A stretch of DNA of 64,000 nt from Natribaculum breve. GTDB taxonomy: Archaea > Halobacteriota > Halobacteria > Halobacteriales > Natrialbaceae. The stretch is from the NCBI RefSeq assembly GCF_023008585.1, contig NZ_CP095390.1, positions 2,542,001 through 2,606,000 of the forward strand. The letters run 5' to 3'. This document shows, in pieces, positions 26,585-37,570 of this stretch; the first letter of the stretch is position 1; each line of letters starts with the position of its first letter. A program made the position numbers and the translations under genes. The notes beneath the pieces were generated by a model, which saw only the letters and a list, made by a program, of their open reading frames with translations, was not told where the DNA came from and made no database searches.

Positions 26585-27825
26585 ATCACAACGATCGCTC
26601 GATCGTCGGGTTCGTGATGGTCGGCCACGCGATGGTCCACACGTACGAGCTGTCGGTCCCGATCCTGATGACGATCTGGCTACTCGAGTTCTCGGTCACG
26701 GCCGCGGTGCTCGGGACCGCCGTCGCGGTCGGCTACGCCCTGTTCGGCGTCGGCGCGCTGCCGGGCGGCGTGCTCGTCGACAGGTACGGCTCGCGGACGC
26801 TGATCACCGCCTGTCTCGTCGTGATGGGGCTCTCGTTCGTCCTGTTGAGCGTCGCGCCGGGAATCGGTGCCGTGACGGCCGCGCTGGCCGTCTGGGGAAT
26901 CGCCGCCAGCGTCTACCACCCCGCGGGACTCACGCTCATCAGCAACGGCGTCCGGGACCGTGGCAGGGGCTTTGCCTACCACGGGATGGCGGGCAACGTC
27001 GGGATCGCCATGGGACCGCTTCTGACGGCGTTGCTCTTGCTCGCGTTCGACTGGCGCGTCGTGGTCGCGATCCTCTCGGTGCCGGCGTTGATCGCCGCCG
27101 TCGCCGGCGTGCTGATCGACTTCGACGAGACGGCCGCCGTCGAACTGGCCGACGGCGGCAGCGATCCCCACGCGGGCGGCCAGTCGCTCTCGAGTCTCGT
27201 CGACGACACGCGCCGGCTGTTCACGCTCGCGTTCGTCACCGTCTTCGTGATCGTGGCGTTCAACGGCCTCTACTACCGGGGCATCCTGACGTTCCTGCCC
27301 GACCTCCTCGGCGACTTCCTCGCGGCGGCCGTCGGCGACGTTCGGCTGGGACTGTTCGCACCCGACAGTCCGATGGCCGAGGAGTTCGACCTCGCACAGT
27401 ACCTCTACGCGGGGCTGTTGATGGTCGGTATCGCCGGACAGTACGTCAGCGGGCGACTGACCGACGTGATCGAACCCGAACAGGGGATCGTCGGTATGCT
27501 GGCGGCGCTGACGGCCATCGCGCTGGTGTTCGCTCCTATCGCTCGAGCGGGGCTCGCGCCGCTGCTCGTCGTGAGCGTCGTCCTCGGGTTCGTCCTGTTC
27601 GCCCTCCAGCCGCTCACCCAGGCGACGATCGCGAAGTACTCGCCGCCGGACGCACGCGGCCTCTCCTTTGGGTACACCTACCTCGCCATCTTCGGCATCG
27701 GCGCACTCGGCGCGGCGATCGTCGGAACCGTTCGAACGTACGCCCCAGTGTGGGCCGTCTTCGCCGTCCTCGCCGCCTTCTCTGCCACCGGGTGTCTACT
27801 CGCGATCTCGCTCGTCCGACGGTGA
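26581..27825 (+). CDS. MFS transporter (paralogue of 8543-9799)
   Basis: This 414-residue permease has about twelve helices. The N-terminus NHNDRSIVGFVMVGHAMVH aligns with NDRSIAAFTMSGHALVH of the paralogue. Further family features are GALPGGVLVDRYGSRTLI, SVYHPAGLTLISNG and ARGLSFGYTY. The GTG at 26581 is taken as start because GAGGTGG lies 6 bases upstream and the paralogue starts at the equivalent place. A GTG nine codons earlier (26554) is possible. A linker with many Asp/Gly (about residues 180-205) splits the halves. The substrate is unknown. Confidence 0.85.
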   Translation: MNHNDRSIVGFVMVGHAMVHTYELSVPILMTIWLLEFSVTAAVLGTAVAVGYALFGVGALPGGVLVDRYGSRTLITACLVVMGLSFVLLSVAPGIGAVTAALAVWGIAASVYHPAGLTLISNGVRDRGRGFAYHGMAGNVGIAMGPLLTALLLLAFDWRVVVAILSVPALIAAVAGVLIDFDETAAVELADGGSDPHAGGQSLSSLVDDTRRLFTLAFVTVFVIVAFNGLYYRGILTFLPDLLGDFLAAAVGDVRLGLFAPDSPMAEEFDLAQYLYAGLLMVGIAGQYVSGRLTDVIEPEQGIVGMLAALTAIALVFAPIARAGLAPLLVVSVVLGFVLFALQPLTQATIAKYSPPDARGLSFGYTYLAIFGIGALGAAIVGTVRTYAPVWAVFAVLAAFSATGCLLAISLVRR

Positions 27826-27941
27826 CGACGGACGACCGAGATCGCAGCGCAGACGGGGCCTCGTGACGTCTGCCGTCGGTCAGTCCCGACACGGACGCTG
27901 GACGACTCGCGGTTTTCGAAACACAGGGACAGCAGGCAGTA

Positions 27942-28364
27942 TCAGTAGGGCGGGCGCTGTTCCCGGATGACGCCCGCGAGTTCCTGGTGTTCGTCGGCCA
28001 GCAGTTCGTTGAGGTCGTCGACCGTGATGATGCCGCTCAGTTCGCCGTTCGAATCGACGACTGGCAGTCGGCGGATCCCGTGGTCGCTCATCATCTCGGT
28101 CGCCTGGTAGAAGCCTGCGTCGGGTTCGATCGTGTACAGGTTCGACGACATCACGTCTTCGGCAGTGTGATCGGCCGGGTCTGCTCCCTGGGCGACCACC
28201 TGCACCGCCAGATCGCGGTCGGTCACGATGCCGACGGGCTCTTCGCCGTCGGTTATCACGACGCTTCCGATCTCCTCTTCTTCCATCATCGTCGCGAGGT
28301 CCTGAACCGGGTCGTCGACTTTTGCCGTAACGACGTCGCTCCGTGCGAGATTTTCGACTGGCAT
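27942..28364 (-). CDS. two-CBS-domain protein
   Basis: This 140-residue protein consists almost entirely of a pair of CBS domains. The first (about residues 8-60) contains EEIGSVVITDGEEPVGIVTDRDLA and the second (about 72-125) contains HGIRRLPVVDSNGELSGIITVDDL. CBS pairs bind adenine nucleotides such as AMP, ATP or SAM and act as energy sensors. No effector domain is attached, so it probably regulates a partner protein. The start MPVENLARSDVVTA at 28364 is preferred over an upstream ATG at 28400 that overlaps a TATA-like TAGTATTA. It is divergent from the next USP gene. Confidence 0.9.
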   Translation of the reverse strand: MPVENLARSDVVTAKVDDPVQDLATMMEEEEIGSVVITDGEEPVGIVTDRDLAVQVVAQGADPADHTAEDVMSSNLYTIEPDAGFYQATEMMSDHGIRRLPVVDSNGELSGIITVDDLNELLADEHQELAGVIREQRPPY

Positions 28365-28488
28365 TGTCCTCCGGGCTACCCTCCCCACGCCAGGGGTCAT
28401 AATACTACGTGGTGGCCGCAACCGGTCGTCACGGGGTGACAGTCACGCGATCGGGACCGATCGACGCGGTTCCGACCGCCACGCTCGC

Positions 28489-28502
28489 GATAGTTTAAGT
28501 AT
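28489..28502 (+). promoter_or_regulatory. TATA box of the USP gene at 28524
   Basis: The sequence GATAGTTTAAGTAT is centred about 27 bp before the ATG, the distance of a leaderless haloarchaeal transcript. It is preceded by a purine/GC-rich stretch that could serve as the TFB recognition element. Confidence 0.5.
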
Positions 28503-28523
28503 CTGCCAATCCAACGACAACTT

Positions 28524-28940
28524 ATGAACATTCTCGTGGCCCTAGACGACTCCGAACCCGCCTGGGACGCACTCGAGTACGCGCTGTCGGAATACCCTGC
28601 CGCCGACCTGACGCTCTTGCACGTGGTCAATCCGTACGACGTCGGGTACGGGGAGGCCGCACACTTCGGCGCTGGGACCGTCGTCGACGAGAAACGCGAC
28701 GAAGCCGACGAGCTGTTCGCGACGGCGAGAGAGCGCGCGGCCGACCACGAGGGATCGGTGACGACCGAGACCGTCGTCGGCGCACCCGCACGCGAGGTCG
28801 TCGACTACGCCGCGGAAAACGCGATCGATCACGTGATCGTCGGGAGCCACGGCCGCTCGGGCGTCTCGCGGGTACTGCTCGGGAGCGTCGCGGAGACGGT
28901 CACCCGACGAGCGCCCGTTCCCGTCACGGTCGTTCGCTGA
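28524..28940 (+). CDS. universal stress protein, ATP-binding type
   Basis: This 138-residue single USP domain starts MNILVALDDSEPAWDALEYA. The ATP motif is complete: VGSHGRSGVSRVLLGS. The closing strand is VPVTVVR, typical of ATP-binding USPs. It is transcribed divergently from the two-CBS-domain gene, and both starts lie within 160 bp. Shared control of an energy sensor and a stress protein is therefore possible. Confidence 0.93.
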   Translation: MNILVALDDSEPAWDALEYALSEYPAADLTLLHVVNPYDVGYGEAAHFGAGTVVDEKRDEADELFATARERAADHEGSVTTETVVGAPAREVVDYAAENAIDHVIVGSHGRSGVSRVLLGSVAETVTRRAPVPVTVVR

Positions 28941-29090
28941 CCGAGCGGACACGCTCGAGCACGTCTCACGGCCGTCGCCGCAGCGACCGCTCGCGGGTGC
29001 TCGCGTGTGCTCGACGTGTGAGCCGCGTCGACAGCAGAAACCGAAAGACGAGATCGCAAAGCGGCGAGACCGAAAGACGAGACCGGGAGC

Positions 29091-31536
<2,446 letters not shown>

Positions 31537-31621
31537 TCATAACGATGGCAGTGACTGGTTACCGCCACAACCGCAAGACGTCGCGGTTGCGTCGGTACTG
31601 ACTCACAGCTATCGGTATCGA
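31537..31621. repeat. family B palindromic repeat, copy 4
   Basis: This copy of about 85 bp has ends TCATAACGATGGCAGTGA and TCACAGCTATCGGTATCGA, and an inner stem CCGCCACAACCGC versus GCGGTTGCGTCGG. It lies about 26 bp beyond the stop of the PAC2 gene on the minus strand. Confidence 0.85.
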
Positions 31622-31646
31622 GGGGACGAACCGTGGCGGATCGACC

Positions 31647-32408
31647 CTACTGGAACATCCCGGTCGCCGGCGTCTGCTGCTGTGGCTGTCGTTCGTCTGC
31701 CACCTGCTGGTACTGTTCTGCCACCTGTTGCATCCGCTGTTGGATCTCGTCGGCTTGCTCCTCGAGCGCTGTCGTCTCGACGTCGAAGTCGACGAGCGGC
31801 TCGAGTGCGTTCTCGATCACCGACCGCGCCGCGCGCGGGTCGGGCAAGAAGGGGTGCGAGCGGACGATCAACAGCACGGCCGGGACGTCGGCCTGGTAAC
31901 ACTGCCTGACGAGCGCACCGGTGATGCCGCCGACGACCCCCGGATCGTCGGCGATCTCGATACCGGCGTCCGTGAGGTCCGCCCGGAGGTCTTCGGTGGT
32001 CGCGACGCCGACCACGTCGCCGAGTTGCTCCTCGGACTGGGCCGGTGCGCCCGCGAGGAAGATCGCCCGATCGAACCGGTCGGCGAGTTTGGTCAGCACA
32101 CACTGGCTCAGCGACTCGAACGACGCCGGCGGGAGCGCGAGGTCGCTCTTGAGCGTCATCACGTCCGGGTCGGACCCTGCGTAGACGCGGACGAGGTCCC
32201 TGACCAGTCCGTTCTCGAACGTGGCGACGGGCGGGAAGTCGTCCGAGGTGATGTTTCCGTAGTGGTCTAGCTCGAGTTGGTCCGTGATCTGGTCGACGGC
32301 GATCGCAGCCACCAGACCGTGTCCGGGGAGCCCCTCGATGAGCGTCGGTTCGTCCGTCTCGATTTCGGAGACCTGTTCGAACGACGAGGTCGTAGGCTGG
32401 TCCGACAT
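31647..32408 (-). CDS. proteasome assembly chaperone (PAC2) family protein
   Basis: This 253-residue PAC2-fold protein starts at about residue 19 of the family alignment with EPTLIEGLPGHGLVAAIAVD. It continues with HYGNITSDDFPPVATFENG and the core IFLAGAPAQSEEQLGDVVGV. Archaeal PAC2/PbaA-type proteins are related to 20S proteasome assembly factors, but many haloarchaeal members are uncharacterised. The C-terminus is a glutamine-rich helix (residues about 225-253, QQRMQQVAEQYQQVADERQP) that may form a coiled coil. It is followed by repeat B copy 4. Confidence 0.85.
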   Translation of the reverse strand: MSDQPTTSSFEQVSEIETDEPTLIEGLPGHGLVAAIAVDQITDQLELDHYGNITSDDFPPVATFENGLVRDLVRVYAGSDPDVMTLKSDLALPPASFESLSQCVLTKLADRFDRAIFLAGAPAQSEEQLGDVVGVATTEDLRADLTDAGIEIADDPGVVGGITGALVRQCYQADVPAVLLIVRSHPFLPDPRAARSVIENALEPLVDFDVETTALEEQADEIQQRMQQVAEQYQQVADERQPQQQTPATGMFQ

Positions 32409-32499
32409 AGGTGCAGTGGGCAGTACACTGGGATGGGATATGGTTCTGTGGCCGTCCCGACGCCTGCCGTCGTCGGCGGAACGTCGAAACGGTGTGCAG

Positions 32500-32769
32500 T
32501 TACAGGAAGATCACGAGCGCCGTGACGAGCAACACCACGTGCCAGACGACGACGGCGGCTTTGACCCTCGGTTGCGTCTCGGGCAGTGGCGGATTCCGGA
32601 ACGCCCCGGCGTAGACGAACAGCGTCGCGACGAGCGCGCCGAGAAAGGCGCCGACGTGTATCGAGAGGGACGAGACGGCGCCGAGGACGACGCCGCCCAG
32701 AACGCTCCCCGTGATTCCCAGGAGGATCTTGTCGTAGTAGTCGAGATCAGGCACGCGCACTCTCATCAT
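32500..32769 (-). CDS. small membrane protein of unknown function
   Basis: This protein has 88 or 89 residues, depending on which of two adjacent ATGs is used. It starts MMRVRVPDLDYYDKILLGIT and has three hydrophobic segments: near residues 15-35, 38-55 and 68-88. It ends at the last helix (VVLLVTALVIFL). Similar small haloarchaeal membrane proteins are common and unassigned. It is divergent from the USP gene at 32897. Confidence 0.65.
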   Translation of the reverse strand: MMRVRVPDLDYYDKILLGITGSVLGGVVLGAVSSLSIHVGAFLGALVATLFVYAGAFRNPPLPETQPRVKAAVVVWHVVLLVTALVIFL

Positions 32770-32896
32770 ATCCGAGTTCGACCTCACTCGCCAAATTTCC
32801 ACCACCCCGATTCCATCGATCGTGAACAGTTGACGATCGGAACGGACGGCCGTCCCGCCCAGCGGTCTATTTGACGCTGGCAGTGATAGAGACTGT

Positions 32897-33367
32897 ATGA
32901 CACATACGGTTCTCGTTCCGACCGAGGGCTCGCCGCTCTCGACGAAAGCCCTCGAGGTGGCACTCGAGGACTACCCGGACGCCGAAATCGTCGTCGTACA
33001 CGTCATGGATCCGCTCGGCTCGGGACGGACGCTCGTCGACGTCATGCGCCCGACGTTCCGCGACGGCGCACCGCCCGGGTCGGTGACGCCGGAGTACTGG
33101 CAGGAGTGGCGAGACCAGGCCGAGCAGCGAGCCGAGGAGGTCTTCGACGACGCCCGCGACCTCGCCGCGGAACGCGACCAGGACGTCGAGACGGTCCTCG
33201 AGTTCGGCAAGCCGGACGACGTCGTCCTCGAGTACGCCGAGGAGCACGACGTCGACCGCATCGTGATGGGGAGTCACTGCCGGTCCGGGGCAGAGCGGTT
33301 CCTGCTGGGGAGCGTCGCCGAGCGCGTCGTCAGGCGCGCCCCGGTCCCCGTCATGGTCGTCCGGTGA
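32897..33367 (+). CDS. universal stress protein with Cys in the ATP loop
   Basis: This 156-residue USP domain starts MTHTVLVPTEGSPLSTKALE. The loop reads MGSHCRSGAERFLLGS: the second glycine of Gx2Gx9GS is a cysteine, the only such case among the fifteen domains here. Compared with its neighbours it has an insertion of about 15 residues after the third strand (DVMRPTFRDGAPPGSVTPEY). A TATA-like TCTATTTGAC is about 27 bp before the start. A redox-sensitive loop is possible but speculative. Confidence 0.9.
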   Translation: MTHTVLVPTEGSPLSTKALEVALEDYPDAEIVVVHVMDPLGSGRTLVDVMRPTFRDGAPPGSVTPEYWQEWRDQAEQRAEEVFDDARDLAAERDQDVETVLEFGKPDDVVLEYAEEHDVDRIVMGSHCRSGAERFLLGSVAERVVRRAPVPVMVVR

Positions 33368-33409
33368 CGGTACAGACTCGAGAGACCGCCCGGACGGTCA
33401 CGGTCGCGG

Positions 33410-33586
33410 TCACCCGTGGAGCGTCCGTGCCGGCACCCACTCGTTTCGACCGACGTTCACGACCTTCTCGCGCCCGCAGACGGCACACTCGAACGGGTAG
33501 ACCGGCCCGTTCTCCTCCGGACGAACGACCTCGTGCTCGCCGTCGTGCCGCCACCGGTGGCCGTAGAGTCGACAGTGCCAGCCCAT
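33410..33586 (-). CDS. small zinc-binding protein
   Basis: This 58-residue protein reads MGWHCRLYGHRWRHDGEHEV at its start. A later CAVCGREK may form a zinc site together with the early cysteine and histidines. It ends VGRNEWVPARTLHG. Proteins of this size and pattern are common in haloarchaea and have no assigned role. It lies between a USP gene (convergent) and coaD. No further family assignment is claimed. Confidence 0.6.
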   Translation of the reverse strand: MGWHCRLYGHRWRHDGEHEVVRPEENGPVYPFECAVCGREKVVNVGRNEWVPARTLHG

Positions 33587-33685
33587 ACCGTGATCGACGG
33601 TATCACTTCAGATCATTCTGTCGCGGAGAGCCACGCGTCGGCCGGACCGACGACCCGCCTAACTCGAGCGAGGAGACACTACCGG

Positions 33686-34174
33686 TCAGTCGTCCGTTCC
33701 GTCGGTATCGATGGTGGCCCCGTGTTCGTCGATCTCGCCGCGCACCATCCGCGTCGAGGAGATCCGTTCGCCGTCCTCGGCGAGAACGTACGGGGCGACG
33801 ATGCCGGTCAGCGGCTCGAGGCCGCGCTCTCGGCGACGGCCGTTGACGTCCTCGAGTTCGGAGACGGTCTCGGGAGAGACGACCAGCGCGTCGATCGACG
33901 GATCGGTCGACGCGATCCCGAGCTCGTCGTCCAGTTCCCGGATCTCGACGTCCCGGCCCCACTCGTCGAGTTCGGCGAGGGTCTGGGAGACCGCCCGTGT
34001 TCGCTCGCCGAACGACGGAATCGGCCGCGGATCGTCCCGTCTGGTCTCGACGGCGAGGTCGTCGCTCGCGAGTCCCACGACGACGCCGTCGTCGCCGAAC
34101 CGGAGCGCGTGTTCGAACAGCTGGCGGTGTCCGTCGTGGACGGGGCCGAACGTCCCGGCAACGGCGACGTGCAT
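33686..34174 (-). CDS. coaD: phosphopantetheine adenylyltransferase
   Basis: This enzyme adenylates 4'-phosphopantetheine to dephospho-coenzyme A in the fourth step of CoA synthesis. The 162-residue archaeal-type nucleotidyltransferase starts MHVAVAGTFGPVHDGHRQLF. The HxGH-like nucleotide motif appears as VHDGH, and the C-terminal ISSTRMVRGEI contains the ISSTR phosphate-binding motif. The first ATG giving the TFGPVHDGH strand at the N-terminus was chosen (34174). The gene is divergent from the CBS-HPF-like gene, with repeat C copy 3 in between. Confidence 0.92.
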   Translation of the reverse strand: MHVAVAGTFGPVHDGHRQLFEHALRFGDDGVVVGLASDDLAVETRRDDPRPIPSFGERTRAVSQTLAELDEWGRDVEIRELDDELGIASTDPSIDALVVSPETVSELEDVNGRRRERGLEPLTGIVAPYVLAEDGERISSTRMVRGEIDEHGATIDTDGTDD

Positions 34175-34235
34175 GCCCCCGCTACGGTCGCCGTGACCAA
34201 AAGCGTCGGCGGCACTCGCCACTGCCGTGTTCAGA

Positions 34236-34317
34236 TGCCGGTCTGCTGTACCGATTTTCCGCAGCGACCGCTCGACGAGACGCGGTCGAGTATTCACTGA
34301 CCGTCGTCCGGTAGTAC
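34236..34317. repeat. family C-like palindromic repeat, copy 3
   Basis: The left part (GGTCTGCTGTACCGATTTTC, then CGCAGCGACCGC) is nearly identical to the copy at 62392-62476. The right part (GTCGAGTATTCACTGAC, then CGTCGTCCGGTAGTAC) matches the copy at 25257-25362. It sits between the divergent coaD and CBS genes, and is the only copy with no stop codon nearby. Confidence 0.6.
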
Positions 34318-34415
34318 CAGCGACAATCGTACCGAAGACCACCGCGATCGCCAGCGTCGGCCACAATGGTACACCAAAGACAAGGTCATTAAGTACGGCA
34401 ATCCAAGCTGACGGT

Positions 34416-35615
34416 ATGGACGTCAGTGAAATCGTCGACGCGGAGTTCGACACGTTCGACGAATCGACGCCGGTCTCGAAGCTCAGGGGCGCGTTCGAGG
34501 AATCGAACCGGAAAGCACTGCTCATCACCAGCGACGGCGATTTCGAGGGGATCGTCACCCGTAGGGACGTCCTCTCGTCGCACCAGAAGTCGAACCGAAA
34601 GGCGCGGTCGCTCGTCCGCCCCGTCCCGACGATCGACCGACACGGGGACCTCCGGGAAGCCGCACGGCTCATGATCGGCGGCGACACCCGCGTCCTCCCC
34701 GTCCTCTCCGGCGACGACCTGGTCGGGGTCGTCAGGGCCGACGACCTCCTCGAGCACGTCCAGTCGTACCTGTCGGTCCTCTCGGCCGCGGACGTCTCCA
34801 CGTCCGACGTCGTCTCCGTCGAACCCGAGACCGCACTCGGGAAGGCGCTGTCGACGTTTCGCACCGAGCGCATCGAACACCTCCCGGTCGTCAGCGACGA
34901 GAACGGCGACGAGGTCGTGGGTATCGTCAGCCTCTACGACGTCCTCGAGTTCGTCACCCGGGAGCTCCAGCGGCCCACGGGCGGCGACGCCGACGGGGAC
35001 GTGGGCGCGAGCAAGGGCGGCTTCGGTGCCCGGGAGGGCGAGAGTACCGACCTCCTCGAGTTGCCCGTACGCAACGTCATGACCGAGACGGTGGGGACCG
35101 CCACGCGAGACGAGACGCTCGAGGACGTCCTCGACACGATGCTCGAACACGGCGGCTCGTCGTCGGTCGTCCTCGACGACGACGGCGCGCTCGACGGAAT
35201 CGTCACGAAGACCGACCTGCTCGAGTCGCTGACCTGGACCGACGAGGGACGGCTGCCGGTGCAGGTGTTCGGTGCCGACTACATGACGGAACTGACCCGC
35301 GACGAACTCGCGGAACGCATCGAGGAGGTCGCAGGGAAGTACCGGGACATGCGCGTCCTCGAGGCGAAAGTCCACCTCCACGAACACGACGAGACGCTGC
35401 GTGGCGTTCCGCTGTTGCTCGCGCGGGTCCGCCTGTACACGGACAAGGGGACGTTCATGGCCTCGGGCGAGGGGTACGGCGACCGCCACGCCGTCTCGCT
35501 GGCGCTGAACTCGGTCGAACGACAGATCCTCGAGGGCAAGACCTACGGACGCAGCAAGAAGTCCCCGGACGGCGAGGAGCTCGAGAAGATGTACGGCTGG
35601 TGGCTCAGCGAGTGA
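34416..35615 (+). CDS. four-CBS-domain protein with a probable HPF/RaiA-like C-terminal domain
   Basis: This 399-residue protein has four CBS motifs. They are at about residues 5-60 (ALLITSDGDFEGIVTRRDVL), 65-115 (TRVLPVLSGDDLVGVVRADD), 128-185 (HLPVVSDENGDEVVGIVSLYD) and 218-275. The last 115 residues have the length and pattern of ribosome-hibernation or HPF-type proteins, with LEAKVHLHEHDETLRG, LARVRLYTDKGTFMASGEG and HAVSLALNSVERQILEGK. It could sense adenine nucleotides and bind ribosomes when energy is low. A TATA-like CATTAAGTACG lies 25 bp before the ATG. Confidence 0.8.
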   Translation: MDVSEIVDAEFDTFDESTPVSKLRGAFEESNRKALLITSDGDFEGIVTRRDVLSSHQKSNRKARSLVRPVPTIDRHGDLREAARLMIGGDTRVLPVLSGDDLVGVVRADDLLEHVQSYLSVLSAADVSTSDVVSVEPETALGKALSTFRTERIEHLPVVSDENGDEVVGIVSLYDVLEFVTRELQRPTGGDADGDVGASKGGFGAREGESTDLLELPVRNVMTETVGTATRDETLEDVLDTMLEHGGSSSVVLDDDGALDGIVTKTDLLESLTWTDEGRLPVQVFGADYMTELTRDELAERIEEVAGKYRDMRVLEAKVHLHEHDETLRGVPLLLARVRLYTDKGTFMASGEGYGDRHAVSLALNSVERQILEGKTYGRSKKSPDGEELEKMYGWWLSE

Positions 35616-35684
35616 CGGGACGGCTACCTGCCGTGTGTCGACCCGCGTAGCCGAACGCCGTTTTTATCACGACAGCCTGAAGGG

Positions 35685-36092
35685 TTAGTCCGACGACTGG
35701 GACAGCGATCCCCGGAGTCGAGCGTTCTCACCGAGCCACGGCTTCCGGGGCGAGTCCTCCGGGGACGGCGAGGACTGGCTGATCTCGAGACCGAGCGTCC
35801 GCTCGTCGTCGACCGAGATCGCCACCTCGTCGAAGTCGATCTCGTATCGCAACGTGTGGTGGCCGTCCGCTCTGATCTCGAGGCCGCTCCGGAGCAGCGA
35901 GGCGTCCTTGAGCCGCTCGAGCTTTCGATACAGCGTCGACTCCGAGACGTCGCACGCCTCGACGAGTTCCTGTGCCGTTTTCGGCTCGTCGAGTTCGGAG
36001 AGGATCACTTGGCACGTCTCGTCGGCCAGCGCGTCGAGTACGTCCTGTGCGTCGACGTCGTCGTCGCGACTGGAACGGAGGACGAACATCAT
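35685..36092 (-). CDS. winged helix-turn-helix regulator
   Basis: This 135-residue ArsR-like winged-helix protein has LDALADETCQVILSELDEPK (about residues 19-38), a recognition helix in ACDVSESTLYRKLERLKDA, and a wing with RYEIDFDEVAISVDD. The C-terminal 25 residues are Ser/Pro-rich and disordered. No ligand-binding cysteines are visible. It lies 48 bp beyond the stop of the tandem USP gene at 36141-36989, in the same direction. It may be co-transcribed with it and regulate the surrounding stress genes. Confidence 0.82.
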   Translation of the reverse strand: MMFVLRSSRDDDVDAQDVLDALADETCQVILSELDEPKTAQELVEACDVSESTLYRKLERLKDASLLRSGLEIRADGHHTLRYEIDFDEVAISVDDERTLGLEISQSSPSPEDSPRKPWLGENARLRGSLSQSSD

Positions 36093-36140
36093 CGGACAGT
36101 CGGGACGGCACAGTCAAATCGGGATCGGTTTCGCTCGAGC

Positions 36141-36989
36141 CTAGTCGGCGGTCGCTCGAACCGTCAGGACGGGCACCGACGCGCCGCTGACGACGCGCTG
36201 AGAGGCGCTGCCGAGGACGAAGCGCTCGAGTCCGGTCCGACTCTCGGTACCCATCACGACGACGTCGGCGTCGTGGTCTCTGGCGTAAGAGATGATTTCG
36301 TCGCTCGGTCGTCCGTGCTCGATCGCCCGGACGGTCCCCACGCCGCGGTCGGCCGCGCGGACGGCGACTTCCCTCGTCGACCGGTCGGCGATGCGCTCGA
36401 ACTCCTCGCGCACGACGTCGATGTGCGAGTGCGTGTCGTCGACGACGGAGAGGGCGTGAACCGTCGCGTCGTACGCCTCGGCGAGTGCGACGCCGGCGTC
36501 GACGGCAGCACCGACGCCCGGCCGACCGTCGGTCGCGACGACCACGTCGTCGAACCGGCGCGGGCCGTCGCGGACGGTCGATCCGACGGTGAGGACCGGC
36601 CGACCGGCGTCGCGGATCACGCTGATCGCGACGCTCCCGAGGAGCAGTCGCTGGAGTCCGGTTCGACCGTGGGTTCCCATCACGATCAGGTCGACGTCGT
36701 GCTCGTCGGCGCAGTCGAGGATCTCGAGCGTCGGTTTTCCCTCGCGAATCTCCGTCTCGACCGGAACGCCGCGGTCGGCCGCGTCGGCCGCGACGTCGTC
36801 GACGTACTCCCGACAGTCCGCCCGCCACTGCTCGCGGACGCCGTTCCACGCGTCGTCGTCGCGAACGTCGGCGACCGAGAGGACGTGGATCGTCGCGTCG
36901 AGGTCGGCCGCCATCGCGAGCCCCTGTCCTGCCGCCGCCGTCGCGACGTCGCTCCCGTCCGTCGCGACGAGGATCGTCTCGTACATCAC
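36141..36989 (-). CDS. tandem universal stress protein (two USP domains)
   Basis: This 282-residue protein has USP domain 1 (MYETILVATDGSDVATAAAG) with an intact ATP loop, MGTHGRTGLQRLLLGS. Domain 2 begins about residue 148 (DDVVVATDGRPGVGAAVDAG), and its loop MGTESRTGLERFVLGS replaces the second glycine with serine. As in the gene at 25502, one half keeps and the other loses the canonical motif, but here the N-terminal half is the intact one. A CGTTTAAGACG TATA element lies about 26 bp before the start. Confidence 0.92.
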   Translation of the reverse strand: MMYETILVATDGSDVATAAAGQGLAMAADLDATIHVLSVADVRDDDAWNGVREQWRADCREYVDDVAADAADRGVPVETEIREGKPTLEILDCADEHDVDLIVMGTHGRTGLQRLLLGSVAISVIRDAGRPVLTVGSTVRDGPRRFDDVVVATDGRPGVGAAVDAGVALAEAYDATVHALSVVDDTHSHIDVVREEFERIADRSTREVAVRAADRGVGTVRAIEHGRPSDEIISYARDHDADVVVMGTESRTGLERFVLGSASQRVVSGASVPVLTVRATAD

Positions 36990-37058
36990 CGAACGTACAC
37001 GTGCGAACGTCTTAAACGTGAATCGGTCGCTGGCGTCAAAGCGACGCGGGCCAGACGG

Positions 37059-37511
37059 TCAGAGCGACTCCGATCCCGTCTTGCGCCCGGTGAGCGTCTC
37101 GATCTCGAGTTCGTAGATCTCGAGGTCGATCTCGTCGACGTCCTCGTCGAAGACGCGCAGTCGGAGGAACTCCTCGTTGATCGTGACGTCGTCGAAGCCG
37201 GCCCGCTCGTCGCCGGTGAGTTCGGACAGCGGCCCCGTCGCGACGACGCTCCAGGAGTCGTCCGGCGGTTCGTACTCGTAGAGCAAGAAGCAGGCCTCGT
37301 CCGTTTCGTCGATAAACGACATCTTCTTGCTCGAACTGTCGGTCCCGAGACGGACGTACAGCGACGAGCCGTCGAAGAGGTACGCGACGGGAATCGCGTA
37401 CCCCCTCCCGTCGCTCGCGAGCGAGAGGACGCCGACCTCGTGGCTCTCGAGTGCGTCGACGACCTCCTCGTCGTCCATGCCGAACGTGTACGTGTACTCG
37501 ATCCGGTCCAT
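37059..37511 (-). CDS. pyridoxamine 5'-phosphate oxidase-family (FMN split-barrel) protein
   Basis: This 150-residue split-barrel protein starts MDRIEYTYTFGMDDEEVVDA. Family features are VGVLSLASDGRGYAIPVAY (about residues 27-45), YVRLGTDSSSKKMSFI and ACFLLYEYEPPDDSWSVVATG. Relatives bind FMN, F420 or haem; the haloarchaeal ones are mostly uncharacterised. Among stress genes it could act as a flavin-dependent reductase, but the substrate is not predictable. The start follows a TATA-poor 60-bp spacer and repeat B copy 5. Confidence 0.85.
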   Translation of the reverse strand: MDRIEYTYTFGMDDEEVVDALESHEVGVLSLASDGRGYAIPVAYLFDGSSLYVRLGTDSSSKKMSFIDETDEACFLLYEYEPPDDSWSVVATGPLSELTGDERAGFDDVTINEEFLRLRVFDEDVDEIDLEIYELEIETLTGRKTGSESL

Positions 37512-37570
37512 TACGTGACGTACGGCTGCGACCGTGATGTACTTGCGGTCGCCGGGTGAGACGAGGGTGC

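Noticed and set aside
28941..29090. Direct repeat ACCGAAAGACGAGA in the spacer before the katG stop
   Set aside because: There are only two short copies about 30 bp apart; this is too little to call a regulatory or repeat element.
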